A stretch of 64,000 nucleotides of DNA from Clostridium_S neuense (GTDB lineage Bacteria > Bacillota > Clostridia > Clostridiales > Clostridiaceae). Below, one piece after another: positions 35,531 to 44,187 of this stretch (its first letter is position 1; each line of letters opens with the position of its first letter). The notes beneath the pieces are model-generated. The model had not been told where the DNA came from. It made no database searches and saw only the letters and a list, made by a program, of their open reading frames with translations. A program made the position numbers and the translations under genes. The stretch is from contig NZ_JBJIAA010000002.1 of assembly GCF_045310695.1 (NCBI RefSeq), forward strand, positions 62,001-126,000. The letters run 5' to 3'.

Positions 35531-35574
35531 ATAAAGCCTAAATCTTAAAATTCTAAGATTTAGGCTTTATTTAA
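35531..35574 (+). terminator. rho-independent terminator of the amino-acid ABC operon
   Basis: A perfect 17-bp stem (ATAAAGCCTAAATCTTA and its complement) with a 6-nt loop begins 14 nt after the stop; the right arm ends in TTTATTTAAA. Confidence 0.85.
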
Positions 35575-35616
35575 ATTGTGACTACAGTTATAAACATCGT
35601 TAATAATTTACATATC

Positions 35617-37626
35617 TTAATTTCTACCTTTAATCTTAAATTTAAGAACCTCAACTTTTAATTTTTCAGCTAATTTTTCAAGATTATCAGCATGCTTTGT
35701 AAATTCATGCATAGTAGATGTTATTTCTTCTGTTGACGCTGTAACCTCTTGTGTTGAGGCTGCTGTCTCTTCTGATATAGCAGATATATTCTCAATTTCT
35801 GTTACTGTACTCTGTTTTGCACTATTTATATCACCAACAGAAACCTTTACATCATAAACCTTATCAATCATTACTTGTATTGCCTTCAATATTTTATTAA
35901 ATATTTGTTCAGTTTCTTCTGCTGCTGTATATTGTTCTTTTACTATGTTTTCGGTAGATATTATAGCCTCTACTGCTACACTAGATTTCTTTTGTATCGT
36001 CTCAACTACAGCTTTTATTTCATCTGTAGAAGCTCTGGATTGTTCTGCTAATTTTCTTATTTCATCTGCTACTACAGCAAAACCCTTACCTAATTCTCCT
36101 GCACGCGCAGCTTCTATACTTGCATTTAAAGCTAACAAATTAGTTTGCTCTGTTATATCTGATATAGTCTCCGATATAATATTTATTTGCTTTGTACTAT
36201 CATTCATATCCTTTACTATATCATTCACTTTAATTGTCGCATCCTTATTTTTAGTAGACTTTTCAATTAACACCTTTATCATAGTTAATCCTTTAGTACT
36301 TAAATTCTTAGTACCAGAAGAAAGCTTATTCATTTCATTTGAACTTACACTAATTCCATCTAATTTATTAGAAAGTTCATTCATTTCCAATGCACCTTTT
36401 TGTGCATTTTCAGCTTGACTTGAGGACCCTTGTGAAACTTCTTCAACAGCCTTTGCTACTTCTCCCATAGATGCTGTAACTTCCTCTGACATATTTGCCA
36501 AATTAACAGAAGTATTAAATACCACATCAGCGGATTCCGTAACATTATTCATAAGTGTAGAAATATTATCAATCATAAGATTAAAGGAATCTGCCAAATC
36601 TTTAAATTCATCTTCTGTTGTCGAAACTGCTGAAACCGTTAAATCACCATTTGAAGCTTTTGCAAATACCTCCTTTAAACCTTTAATATTATTTGACATA
36701 CCTTTACTTAAAAGCATAGATACTAACACAGAAATTAGACCTATGATTAGTATTGTTAATAATACAAATTTTAGTATTGAATTCGTATCTTTAGATAATT
36801 CTTCATAGCTTAATGTGGCCACTAATTTCCAACCAGTAGTGTTATTTGTTTGATATACTGCAAACTTTTTAATTCCATTGTATTTATACTGAACAAATCC
36901 ACTCTTTTCATTTTTCGCTTTATTCCAAAATGATAATTTTGCCGCTGTATCCGTTCCAATTAAATCAGTTTTGGGATGTGCTATCATAATTCCAGATGCA
37001 TTGGAAATAAATATGTATCCAGCTGTTCCAATTTTTTTAGAAGATAAATTTTTCACGAGTGTATCTAAAGAAACGTTTATTGCTGTTACACCAATTACAG
37101 CACCATCATTTTCTACAGCTTTTGCTAAGGATACAACTCTTTTACCCGTTTTAGCATCCTTAAAAGGTTCTGTTATCACAACTTTCCCCTTATTCTCTAA
37201 GGCTAATTTATACCATGGTCTTTCTTTAGCATTAAATCCTTCTGGCATCTTTTGAATTGGATATATTTGAAACTTTCCACTTTCCGTTCCATAGTATGCA
37301 CTAAATATTTCTCCATCACTTTCTTTAACTCCCTTTAAAATATCCACTATTTCATTAGCATCATCGCTTTTATCAATACTAATAAAATCGTCATTAGCTG
37401 AAATTACCGAAACCATGTGATAATATCCTTTAAAATAATCCGACAAACCATTGTTTACTGCTAAAAGTGTTTGACTACTCGTTACTTGTAATTTATTTTC
37501 AAGTATTGATTTTGCCTGAAACCATGAACTATAGCCAGATATACATAATGGTATTACACAAATGGCGAGTAAACTAATAATTAACTTACTTCTAATACTT
37601 CTTAGCCTTAGATTCTTTATCTTCAT
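35617..37626 (-). CDS. methyl-accepting chemotaxis protein with Cache sensor
   Basis: Domains in order: cytosolic lead and membrane helix (~12-32), extracellular dCache domain (~35-275, with AKERPWYKLALENKGKVVITEPFKDAKTGK), second membrane helix (~280-302), HAMP (~303-355), then a coiled-coil signalling domain with the hairpin-tip-proximal signature ELGKGFAVVADEIRKLAEQS. AGGAGGA precedes ATG 37626. It is transcribed alone. dCache receptors of this type often sense amino acids or organic acids. The amino-acid importer next door (convergent) makes an amino acid an attractive guess, but this is only inference. Confidence 0.94.
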   Translation of the reverse strand: MKIKNLRLRSIRSKLIISLLAICVIPLCISGYSSWFQAKSILENKLQVTSSQTLLAVNNGLSDYFKGYYHMVSVISANDDFISIDKSDDANEIVDILKGVKESDGEIFSAYYGTESGKFQIYPIQKMPEGFNAKERPWYKLALENKGKVVITEPFKDAKTGKRVVSLAKAVENDGAVIGVTAINVSLDTLVKNLSSKKIGTAGYIFISNASGIMIAHPKTDLIGTDTAAKLSFWNKAKNEKSGFVQYKYNGIKKFAVYQTNNTTGWKLVATLSYEELSKDTNSILKFVLLTILIIGLISVLVSMLLSKGMSNNIKGLKEVFAKASNGDLTVSAVSTTEDEFKDLADSFNLMIDNISTLMNNVTESADVVFNTSVNLANMSEEVTASMGEVAKAVEEVSQGSSSQAENAQKGALEMNELSNKLDGISVSSNEMNKLSSGTKNLSTKGLTMIKVLIEKSTKNKDATIKVNDIVKDMNDSTKQINIISETISDITEQTNLLALNASIEAARAGELGKGFAVVADEIRKLAEQSRASTDEIKAVVETIQKKSSVAVEAIISTENIVKEQYTAAEETEQIFNKILKAIQVMIDKVYDVKVSVGDINSAKQSTVTEIENISAISEETAASTQEVTASTEEITSTMHEFTKHADNLEKLAEKLKVEVLKFKIKGRN

Positions 37627-37793
37627 AATTTTGTCCTCCTATTAAGTAAACAATTTATTTTAGTGCTTAACTATACAATTATTATCGATATAAAAATCAA
37701 TATATTTACTTTTTTCGACTAATTAAAAATATTTTTCGTTTATTTTTTTATTAAAATAATTTTATTAATTTAAATTAATTACATATATTGTTA

Positions 37794-37848
37794 TTATATA
37801 TTAAAGAACGTACTACATAAAAATTGTAGTACGTTCTTTAATATATAA
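37794..37848. terminator. 24-bp perfect inverted repeat between two minus-strand genes
   Basis: Arms 37794-37817 and 37825-37848 are exact complements around a 7-nt loop (TAAAAAT). It lies downstream of the ECF sigma operon and upstream of the chemoreceptor promoter region. It could act as a terminator for the operon even though no long U-run follows. The rest of the gap 37627-37864 is AT-rich without a recognised site. Confidence 0.6.
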
Positions 37849-37864
37849 ATTTAAATTTTACTTA

Positions 37865-37999
37865 TTAAAAGTTAATTACTGTTCTAAATTGTTTAGAATG
37901 TTCTATAGCAAATTGCATAAATGCCATTCCCATTGCAAAAAAACTTAATAGCATTAACAAAATTATAGCTCCTACATCATATTTGAATATGTTTTCTAG
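37865..37999 (-). CDS. possible small membrane peptide, unusual start
   Basis: Minus-strand codons from 37999 to the TAA at 37865 read ENIFKYDVGAIILLMLLSFFAMGMAFMQFAIEHSKQFRTVINF, a single membrane helix with a charged tail, which looks like real protein. The first codon is CTA, overlapping the TAG stop of the TM2-like gene; no ATG, GTG or TTG occurs before the helix. Either the start codon has mutated, a non-standard start is used through coupling, or the peptide is a frameshifted tail. Tentative. Confidence 0.35.
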   Translation of the reverse strand, partial: LENIFKYDVGAIILLMLLSFFAMGMAFMQFAIEHSKQFRTVINF

Positions 38000-38520
38000 T
38001 CATCATTATCGCTCTCCCTTTTCTTACCTATGATAAGTTTTATTCCTACAATAATTATTACAACACTTATCAATATTTGTGGAATAGTCCTTGATGTGTT
38101 AGAAATAAAATCAAATATTTCTTGTGGTATTATTTCCTGCAAAATATTCATAAAGGTATTCCATAACGCATAAATACCCAAAACTAGAATCACTATTCCT
38201 AATATCAATTTTCTTTTATTAAGTATATTATTATCAAACTTAAATATGTCATTACTATTTAATAGATATCGATCCTCAATATTAAAGAGTTCATCATCAC
38301 TTAAATGGCATTTGTTTAGACAGTCAAAGAATGCATAGCACCAAATTAAAAGCGAAATATAAAGAATGGGCCCTATGTGTAAAACATTTGCAATAAATAC
38401 CACAAATAAAAATTCAGCCATAAGTGACAATCCCATTTTCATAAATCCTAGATACATATGGCCCGCTCCTGGAAAAAAGGAAAAAACAAAGGCTAAAAAT
38501 CTACTTTTTCTATTTTGCAT
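37996..38520 (-). CDS. TM2-like small membrane protein
   Basis: The N-terminus SRFLAFVFSFFPGAGHMYLGFMKMGLSLMAEFLFV has the TM2-domain pattern (GxGHxYLG-x-x-x-G). Four hydrophobic segments are visible, the last followed by a KKRESDNDD tail. GGAGGT precedes ATG 38520, which overlaps the anti-sigma stop by 11 nt. It is the third gene of the ECF sigma operon and probably works with the anti-sigma factor in sensing the cell envelope; function unknown. Confidence 0.75.
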   Translation of the reverse strand: MQNRKSRFLAFVFSFFPGAGHMYLGFMKMGLSLMAEFLFVVFIANVLHIGPILYISLLIWCYAFFDCLNKCHLSDDELFNIEDRYLLNSNDIFKFDNNILNKRKLILGIVILVLGIYALWNTFMNILQEIIPQEIFDFISNTSRTIPQILISVVIIIVGIKLIIGKKRESDNDD

Positions 38521-38956
38521 GTTTAAAAACCTCCATATTAATTACTTTCTGAGAAAAATCAATAAGTTTACTGTTAATTGAACTCACTACATTTAAGCTT
38601 GAAGTATTCATATATCTTTTTATTTGCTTATTACTAGTAAAGCTAACTACATTTGAAAAAGTAATTATAATTGCAACACAAGCTGCAATTACAACTTTAA
38701 ATGAATAAAACATAAAATCCCTTCTAACTCGTTTACTTTTTTCTATTTTACTTTGAATTTCCTCTTCAAAACCTAGAGGAGCATCTACAAGTTCATTATC
38801 ATCAAAGCTATTTGCAAAACAATCTGCACATTTTTCACAACTGGAAATATGTTCAGACGCCAAAATCATATCATCATCGCTTAAATTTCCCATCTTTAAT
38901 TCTTCTATAGCCGTTTTACTTAAATGACCTTTTTCATCAAATAATGTACTTTTCAT
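38510..38956 (-). CDS. zinc-finger anti-sigma factor
   Basis: AAGGAGGAAG fits ATG 38956. The N-terminal region carries the zf-HC2/ZAS motif H-x3-C-x2-C (HISSCEKCADC), followed by a basic linker and one membrane helix (FKVVIAACVAIIITFSNVV) and a short outer segment. This is the layout of membrane-bound anti-sigma factors that hold their ECF sigma partner. It overlaps the sigma gene by 4 nt. Length 148. Confidence 0.85.
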   Translation of the reverse strand: MKSTLFDEKGHLSKTAIEELKMGNLSDDDMILASEHISSCEKCADCFANSFDDNELVDAPLGFEEEIQSKIEKSKRVRRDFMFYSFKVVIAACVAIIITFSNVVSFTSNKQIKRYMNTSSLNVVSSINSKLIDFSQKVINMEVFKHAK

Positions 38957-39465
38957 ATAACTTCCTCCTTCCATAAAGCTTTGAGCATTTTTTTTGCCCT
39001 ATAAAGCTGCGTTTGAAGAGTTTTTAAGCTTTTACCTGTATTTTTAGACATATCGGACAACTTAATATTGCCACAAAAATAATTAAGTGCCACTGTTTTG
39101 TAAGGTTCTTTTAGCTTATTACACAAGTTACTTATCTTGTCTGTATCATACTTCTTTATAACAATATCCTCTGGCAAATCATCATAAGCTTCTAGACACT
39201 CGCAATCACTATCAGATAAACTATGTATTGCTCTTGCAGGACTCTTAAGAAAATCCTTACATTTATTTGCAGCAATCTTAGTAATCCATGCTTTAAAATT
39301 TTCACCATCAAACTTTTCATAATTTTTATAAGCTGCCAAAAAGGTTTGCTGAGCTAAATCTTCAGCATCAAAGTAATTTTTAGTGAAGGATAAACAAATA
39401 GTAATAATTAACCGTTCATATTTTTTTATATAGTTTGCAAACTGCTCTTTTTCAATGATTATCAC
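38953..39465 (-). CDS. ECF-type RNA polymerase sigma factor
   Basis: Region 2 is seen as YIKKYERLIITICLSFTKNYFDAEDLAQQTFLAAYKNYEKFDGENFKAWITKIAANKCKDFL and region 4 as LKEPYKTVALNYFCGNIKLSDMSKNTGKSLKTLQTQLYRAKKML. The start is ambiguous: GTG 39465 is standard, but the strongest Shine-Dalgarno (AAGGCGGTGAT) overlaps it and points to an ATT three codons later. Longer starts up to 39504 lack a site. It heads the sigma/anti-sigma/TM2 operon. The wall hydrolase divergently encoded at 39646 is a possible target. Confidence 0.92.
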   Translation of the reverse strand: MIIIEKEQFANYIKKYERLIITICLSFTKNYFDAEDLAQQTFLAAYKNYEKFDGENFKAWITKIAANKCKDFLKSPARAIHSLSDSDCECLEAYDDLPEDIVIKKYDTDKISNLCNKLKEPYKTVALNYFCGNIKLSDMSKNTGKSLKTLQTQLYRAKKMLKALWKEEVI

Positions 39466-39645
39466 CGCCTTTTTTATCCTTACACTTACTATAACGATGC
39501 ACAAATAAAAAACACTTCAATTTTATAAAAAAATTATATACTTCAATTTAAATTTTTTACAACCTTTTGACATGAATCTATGTTTACGCTGTGTTATACT
39601 ATATGTTGTAAAGTTTAACTTTTATTTTATTAAGGAGAGATTTTT

Positions 39646-41826
39646 ATGTTGATTTATAAAAATTCAGCAACTTATTCAAAAACTAATATTGTACATAAAA
39701 TAATAAGAACAAGCCTATTAATTATTATAACTTTTTTTTTAATAACATATAACCAAAAAATATATGCAGCTACAACTAGTGAAACCTCTCAAAGTGATAA
39801 TGGACAAACTGTAAAAATCACATCTGTAACCACAAACAATAATGTACTAACTAAAGGCAGTACTTTAAATATAAGTGCTATTTCAAATACAGATTCCGAT
39901 GTCCAATATAATTTCTTTATTTATTCAGATTCCCAAAAGAAATGGACCGAGCTATTTAATGGCTATTCTTCTCCGACACCAGGAAATAAGACCTATACTG
40001 CAAGCGTTAATAGCTTATCCACAGGAAAATACAAAATTGCTGTTCTTGCAAAAAAATCTGGGACAACTGGAGTTAATAACAACTCTGATCTTGGAAACTA
40101 TGATGATTGTTACTATTTTGATGAAAACGTAATACCTAATGTCACTATAAATAATTCTTCTACGCTTTCTACAAATGATGATGTTAACATAAATGTTGAT
40201 GCTAGTATAAATGGAAAAATTGAGTATAAGGTACTTACTAAAAAGGAAGGCTCAAGTGACTGGGTTTATAAAACCAACGGGTATTCTACACCTGTTGACG
40301 GTTCTTCTCCGTTTAATATTAACCTTGGTAAATTAAGTGACCCTGGAAACTATTCAATAGGATTGTATCTAAAAAACCTATCCGATAGTAATACTGATGA
40401 CTACAGCGATTATTACTGTTTAAGTCAGTATATTAATCCACCTTCAAGCTCAGTAAAAATTAAAGATTTGCAAGTTGACGATTTAACTTTAGATCAAGGT
40501 ACTTCAATAAAAGTACTAGCTAATACAGACGAAAAGGTACAATATAGAGTTTTTGTAAACAACACAGAAAATAATACATATGAAGATGTATCTAATGGGT
40601 ACTCCTCACCTGTTGATGGAAATAAATATTATACTATTAACATAAATAAAAAGTTCTCCTATGGTAAATTTAAAATTTCTGTATGTGTAAAAAAAGCTGG
40701 AACTCAAGGAGTTATAAGCAGTGATAATTTGGGATATTATGACGATTACTCCGAACTCGAAAGACAAGTACTACCCACAATAAATGTTCAAAATACCTCA
40801 TTAAATCTAAAAGAGGGCGATCCTTTAATACTTAATGTAAGTTCCCCTCAACTGCCGAAAGCTCAGTATAGAGTATTTATCTCCTCTGATTCAGGTGTTA
40901 ATTGGACTGATGCTACAAATGGATACATTGCAGCAGTAGCTGGTAATATTGTTTATAAGCTTTCTATTAATCCACCTTTTAAAGCTGGAGAATATAAAAT
41001 ATTAGTTTTAGTAAAAGCTGATGGCACTGATGGAATGATTACAGATACAGGCAACTTAGGTAAATATGATAATTATTATTATCTTACTGTGGATGTTCAA
41101 GGAAGTGCTCCTTCCTCTAATATTCAATATGTACAAACAAATTACAACTATACTTTGCAGCAAGTTTTAGATATGGAAGCAAAGGATAGCCCAATGACTC
41201 AAACCTCATCCGGAACTTGGGAATCAGCCAGCAGCGATGATATTCTTAAATATCTAGATCCATCTAACTACATATACGATGATTACGGCAAGTATCAATT
41301 TTTAAGACTTAATTATTGTGATGGAATAACAGCAGACGTACTAAACAGTGCATTAAAGGGTAAAGGTCTTCTCGAAAATAAAGGAGATGTTTTTCTACAA
41401 GCTGCTAAAGACAACAACATAAGTCCAATATATCTAGTTTGTCATGCTTTAGAAGAGACTGGCAATGGAACTTCTCAGCTTGCAACAGGTATAACTTTAA
41501 ATGGGAAAACAGTATACAACTTATTTGGAATAGGTGCTGTTGACGCAGATCCTATTAATGCCGGAGCACAGCGTGCTTATAGCGAAGGTTGGTTTTCGAT
41601 TGATGATGCAATTAAAGGTGGCGCTAAATTTGTAGCAACTTTCTACATTAATAACTCTAACTACGATCAAAACACGCTGTATAAAATGAGATGGAATCCA
41701 AATACTTTATGGCATCAATACGCAACAGACGTACGATGGGCTTTTAACGAAATCTATAACTTAAAATCACTATATGACCTTTGTCCAAACGCAAAATTGA
41801 CTTTTGATATTCCAGTATACAAATAA
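39646..41826 (+). CDS. secreted GH73 glucosaminidase with triple-tyrosine repeats
   Basis: A signal peptide (LLIIITFFLITYNQKIYAA) is followed by four ~110-residue Ig-like repeats of the Y_Y_Y type, each with a YRVFI/YNFFI-x-DS-x-x-W strand, NGYSSPV-G and a YKI-V-VK-x-GT-x-G strand. Residues ~500-726 form the mannosyl-glycoprotein endo-beta-N-acetylglucosaminidase (GH73) domain: SPIYLVCHALEETGNGTSQLATG with the catalytic Glu, and YNLFGIGA. It should cleave glycan strands of peptidoglycan outside the cell. AAGGAGAGA precedes ATG 39646. Divergent from the ECF sigma operon, with which it may be co-regulated. Confidence 0.92.
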   Translation: MLIYKNSATYSKTNIVHKIIRTSLLIIITFFLITYNQKIYAATTSETSQSDNGQTVKITSVTTNNNVLTKGSTLNISAISNTDSDVQYNFFIYSDSQKKWTELFNGYSSPTPGNKTYTASVNSLSTGKYKIAVLAKKSGTTGVNNNSDLGNYDDCYYFDENVIPNVTINNSSTLSTNDDVNINVDASINGKIEYKVLTKKEGSSDWVYKTNGYSTPVDGSSPFNINLGKLSDPGNYSIGLYLKNLSDSNTDDYSDYYCLSQYINPPSSSVKIKDLQVDDLTLDQGTSIKVLANTDEKVQYRVFVNNTENNTYEDVSNGYSSPVDGNKYYTININKKFSYGKFKISVCVKKAGTQGVISSDNLGYYDDYSELERQVLPTINVQNTSLNLKEGDPLILNVSSPQLPKAQYRVFISSDSGVNWTDATNGYIAAVAGNIVYKLSINPPFKAGEYKILVLVKADGTDGMITDTGNLGKYDNYYYLTVDVQGSAPSSNIQYVQTNYNYTLQQVLDMEAKDSPMTQTSSGTWESASSDDILKYLDPSNYIYDDYGKYQFLRLNYCDGITADVLNSALKGKGLLENKGDVFLQAAKDNNISPIYLVCHALEETGNGTSQLATGITLNGKTVYNLFGIGAVDADPINAGAQRAYSEGWFSIDDAIKGGAKFVATFYINNSNYDQNTLYKMRWNPNTLWHQYATDVRWAFNEIYNLKSLYDLCPNAKLTFDIPVYK

Positions 41827-41836
41827 AACTAAAAAT

Positions 41837-41881
41837 AAAAGTGGCAAGCCTATAATAATTTTTGTAACTTGTCACTTTTTA
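41837..41881. terminator. bidirectional terminator
   Basis: AAAAGTGGCAAG (41837-41848) pairs with CTTGTCACTTTT (41868-41879) with one G-T pair; A/T runs on both sides suit the convergent GH73 and CDF genes. It overlaps the CDF stop codon. Confidence 0.75.
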
Positions 41882-42753
41882 TTTTCTTCTTCCGGTTCCA
41901 CATGAACTATTGCATGCCTTATGTTAAAATCTCTTTTAAGTATTCTTTCTACCTCCTCTGTTGTCTTATGACTTTCACTAACTGTTAGTTTTGGGTCAAC
42001 AGCTATTACAATATCCGTTAAAATATTATTTCCATGAACTCTAGCTTTTATATCTCTAATGTTTTTAACCTCTTTAATAGAATTTATACTTTTAATCATC
42101 TCATCAAGTTTATTTTTTTCAAAACCATCTGTTAGGCTGTGTACAGATTCCTTAAAAATTTCATACCCAGTTTTACATATTAAAATTCCTACAATTATTG
42201 ATGCAGCTGGATCTATCCATGGAAAACCAAATTGCGATGCTATTATGCCAACTGCAGCTCCAATGCTTACAAGTGCATCCGAAAGATTATCCTTTGCTGC
42301 CGCCATTAAAGCCTGACTATTTATTTTAACTGCAGTTTTTCTATTGTATACATAAACTAAATATATAGCTGCAGCACAAACAATGGCGATAATTGCTGAA
42401 AGTATATCAGGTGCCTTAGCTCTAAAAAAAACGGCTGAATAAATTCCAGTATAAATTACCTCAATGCCAACCGCTATCATTATAATTGCTGCCACAAGTG
42501 CCGCTATAGTTTCTGCTCTTAAGTGACCGTAAGCATGATCTTCATCTGCAGGTTTCCTAGCTATCTTAAGTCCTATTATTATAGCTAGAGAAGATATTAT
42601 ATCTGTTGAGTTATTTAGTCCATCAGCAGTAAGTGCTTTTGAGCTAGTCAAATAACCTATAAATAATTTTAAAGCTGACAAAATTACATACACTATTAGA
42701 CTAATACTTGCACCTCTTTGTGCAATTTTGAGATTCTTATAATTTTCTTCCAT
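41872..42753 (-). CDS. cation diffusion facilitator (CDF) metal exporter
   Basis: Six membrane helices with the CDF signatures SSKALTADGLNNSTDIISSLAIIIG, DEDHAYGHLRAE and AAKDNLSDALVSIGA; the Asp/His residues in helices II and V are intact (D in DGLNNSTD, H-x-x-x-D equivalents D and N-x-x-D in DNLSD). A C-terminal cytosolic ferredoxin-like metal-sensing domain ends in HAIVHVEPEEE. The D-D/N-D type signature fits Mn2+ or Fe2+/Zn2+ exporters; the metal is not fixed by eye. AGGGAG precedes ATG 42753; an ATG two codons earlier is too close to it. Confidence 0.92.
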   Translation of the reverse strand: MEENYKNLKIAQRGASISLIVYVILSALKLFIGYLTSSKALTADGLNNSTDIISSLAIIIGLKIARKPADEDHAYGHLRAETIAALVAAIIMIAVGIEVIYTGIYSAVFFRAKAPDILSAIIAIVCAAAIYLVYVYNRKTAVKINSQALMAAAKDNLSDALVSIGAAVGIIASQFGFPWIDPAASIIVGILICKTGYEIFKESVHSLTDGFEKNKLDEMIKSINSIKEVKNIRDIKARVHGNNILTDIVIAVDPKLTVSESHKTTEEVERILKRDFNIRHAIVHVEPEEENKK

Positions 42754-42908
42754 AACCATGCTCCCTAAAAGTTTATAAATTTATTATTCCTATAAATCTA
42801 TAAAATAAACAAAATGTATGATTGTACATAAAAAAATTTTATGCTATTATTATAATAATTAATAATTTCTCAATCAATTCACAATTACACAACCAATTCA
42901 TTTAAAAT

Positions 42909-42937
42909 TCGACAAATTATTTTACAATATATTATAT
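42909..42937 (+). promoter_or_regulatory. possible sigma-A promoter of the amidohydrolase gene
   Basis: TCGACA, a 17-nt spacer and TTATAT lie 18 bp before the ATG at 42955, giving a short leader. The hexamers are imperfect. Confidence 0.4.
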
Positions 42938-42954
42938 AACTAGGGGGCAAAAAT

Positions 42955-44142
42955 ATGAGTAAAAATATTTTTTTTAAAGGTGCTAAACTTATATCTGGAA
43001 CTGGAAATGCTGTAATAGAAAATTCAGGTTTACTTTTAGAAGATAATAAGATAAAAGAGATAGGTTCTGCTGATAAATTCCAATTAAAAAGTGATACAAC
43101 AATTGTTGATTTATCTGGAAAAACTATAATGCCAGGAATGATTAACTGTCATGTACATATAACTATGGAACCAGTTGGTGATCCATTTGCTCAGAAACAG
43201 TCTGATGCTACAATAGCCTTTCATGCTGCTGCAAATGCTAAAAAATATTTAAAAGCCGGAGTTACATTTGTAAAAGATATGGGAGCTCCAAATTTTATAA
43301 ACATAGACATTAGAGATGCTGTTAACAGCGGCCTTATAGAGGGTACAAGAATACTTGCAAGTGGTAAGCCATTAACTATGACAGGTGGACATGGATGGCA
43401 AATGGGAAGAGAATGTGATGGCGTAGACGAAGTAAGAAAAGCTGCAAGAGAACAACTTAGAGCCGGTGCTGATTTTCTAAAAATAATGGCAACAGGTGGT
43501 GTTATGACTCCTGGGGTAGAACCAGGCTCTCCACAGCTTAACCAAGATGAAATCGAAGCTGCTGTTATAGAGGCTCATAAAGTTGGTAAAAAAACTTCAA
43601 CCCATGCTCAAGGTGCTACAGGAATAAAAAATGCTGTGCTAGCTGGAATTGATTCTGTAGAGCATGGAATTTATTTAACTGATGAAATTATTGAACTTAT
43701 GCTTCAAAGAGGTACATACCTTGTTCCTACTTTAAATGCACCTTATTTTATTGTTGAAAATGGAATAGAAGCTGGCATACCAGCTTACATGGTAGAAAAA
43801 TCAAAACGAGTTATTGAAGATCATATAAAAAGCTTTCAAAAAGCAAAAGCTGCTGGTGTTAAAATCGCCATGGGAACAGATGGAAGCACTCCATTCAATG
43901 GACCAGAAAAAACTGCTTTTGAATTAAATTTAATGGTTAAAGCTGGATTAACTCCTATGGAAGCAATAGTTGCCTCAACAAAAACCGCTGCAGAGCTTCT
44001 AGGTGTTGACAAGGATTTTGGTACCCTTGAAGCTGGAAAAATAGCTGATTTTATCGTATTAAATGAAGATCCTCTTCTCAACATTGATACTTTAATGAAT
44101 GTAGTCGAGGTTTATAAAGACGGTAAAAAAATAATATTCTAA
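42955..44142 (+). CDS. metal-dependent amidohydrolase (imidazolonepropionase-like)
   Basis: Amidohydrolase-superfamily ligands: H-x-H in MINCHVHIT (H66, H68), Lys in DFLKIMATGGV, His in STHAQGATG and SVEHGIYL, and Asp in AMGTDGSTPF. The N- and C-terminal beta-sandwich (IVDLSGKTIMPG; GTLEAGKIADFIVLNEDPL) is complete. The family includes prolidases and carboxypeptidase-like Xaa-Pro/Xaa-Arg hydrolases, so a dipeptidase-like role is plausible. CTAGGGGG precedes the ATG. Monocistronic. Confidence 0.9.
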   Translation: MSKNIFFKGAKLISGTGNAVIENSGLLLEDNKIKEIGSADKFQLKSDTTIVDLSGKTIMPGMINCHVHITMEPVGDPFAQKQSDATIAFHAAANAKKYLKAGVTFVKDMGAPNFINIDIRDAVNSGLIEGTRILASGKPLTMTGGHGWQMGRECDGVDEVRKAAREQLRAGADFLKIMATGGVMTPGVEPGSPQLNQDEIEAAVIEAHKVGKKTSTHAQGATGIKNAVLAGIDSVEHGIYLTDEIIELMLQRGTYLVPTLNAPYFIVENGIEAGIPAYMVEKSKRVIEDHIKSFQKAKAAGVKIAMGTDGSTPFNGPEKTAFELNLMVKAGLTPMEAIVASTKTAAELLGVDKDFGTLEAGKIADFIVLNEDPLLNIDTLMNVVEVYKDGKKIIF

Positions 44143-44147
44143 TTCTA

Positions 44148-44187
44148 AAAAAATGAGTTACAATTGCTTAACTGTAACTCATTTTTT
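44148..44187. terminator. bidirectional rho-independent terminator
   Basis: A perfect 15-bp stem AAAAAATGAGTTACA / TGTAACTCATTTTTT with a 10-nt loop serves the amidohydrolase gene on the plus strand and, by its A-run, the SGNH gene on the minus strand, whose stop codon it contains. Confidence 0.9.

Noticed and set aside
39875..40132. Short ORF inside the GH73 gene
   Set aside because: It is another frame of a clearly coding region without its own signals.
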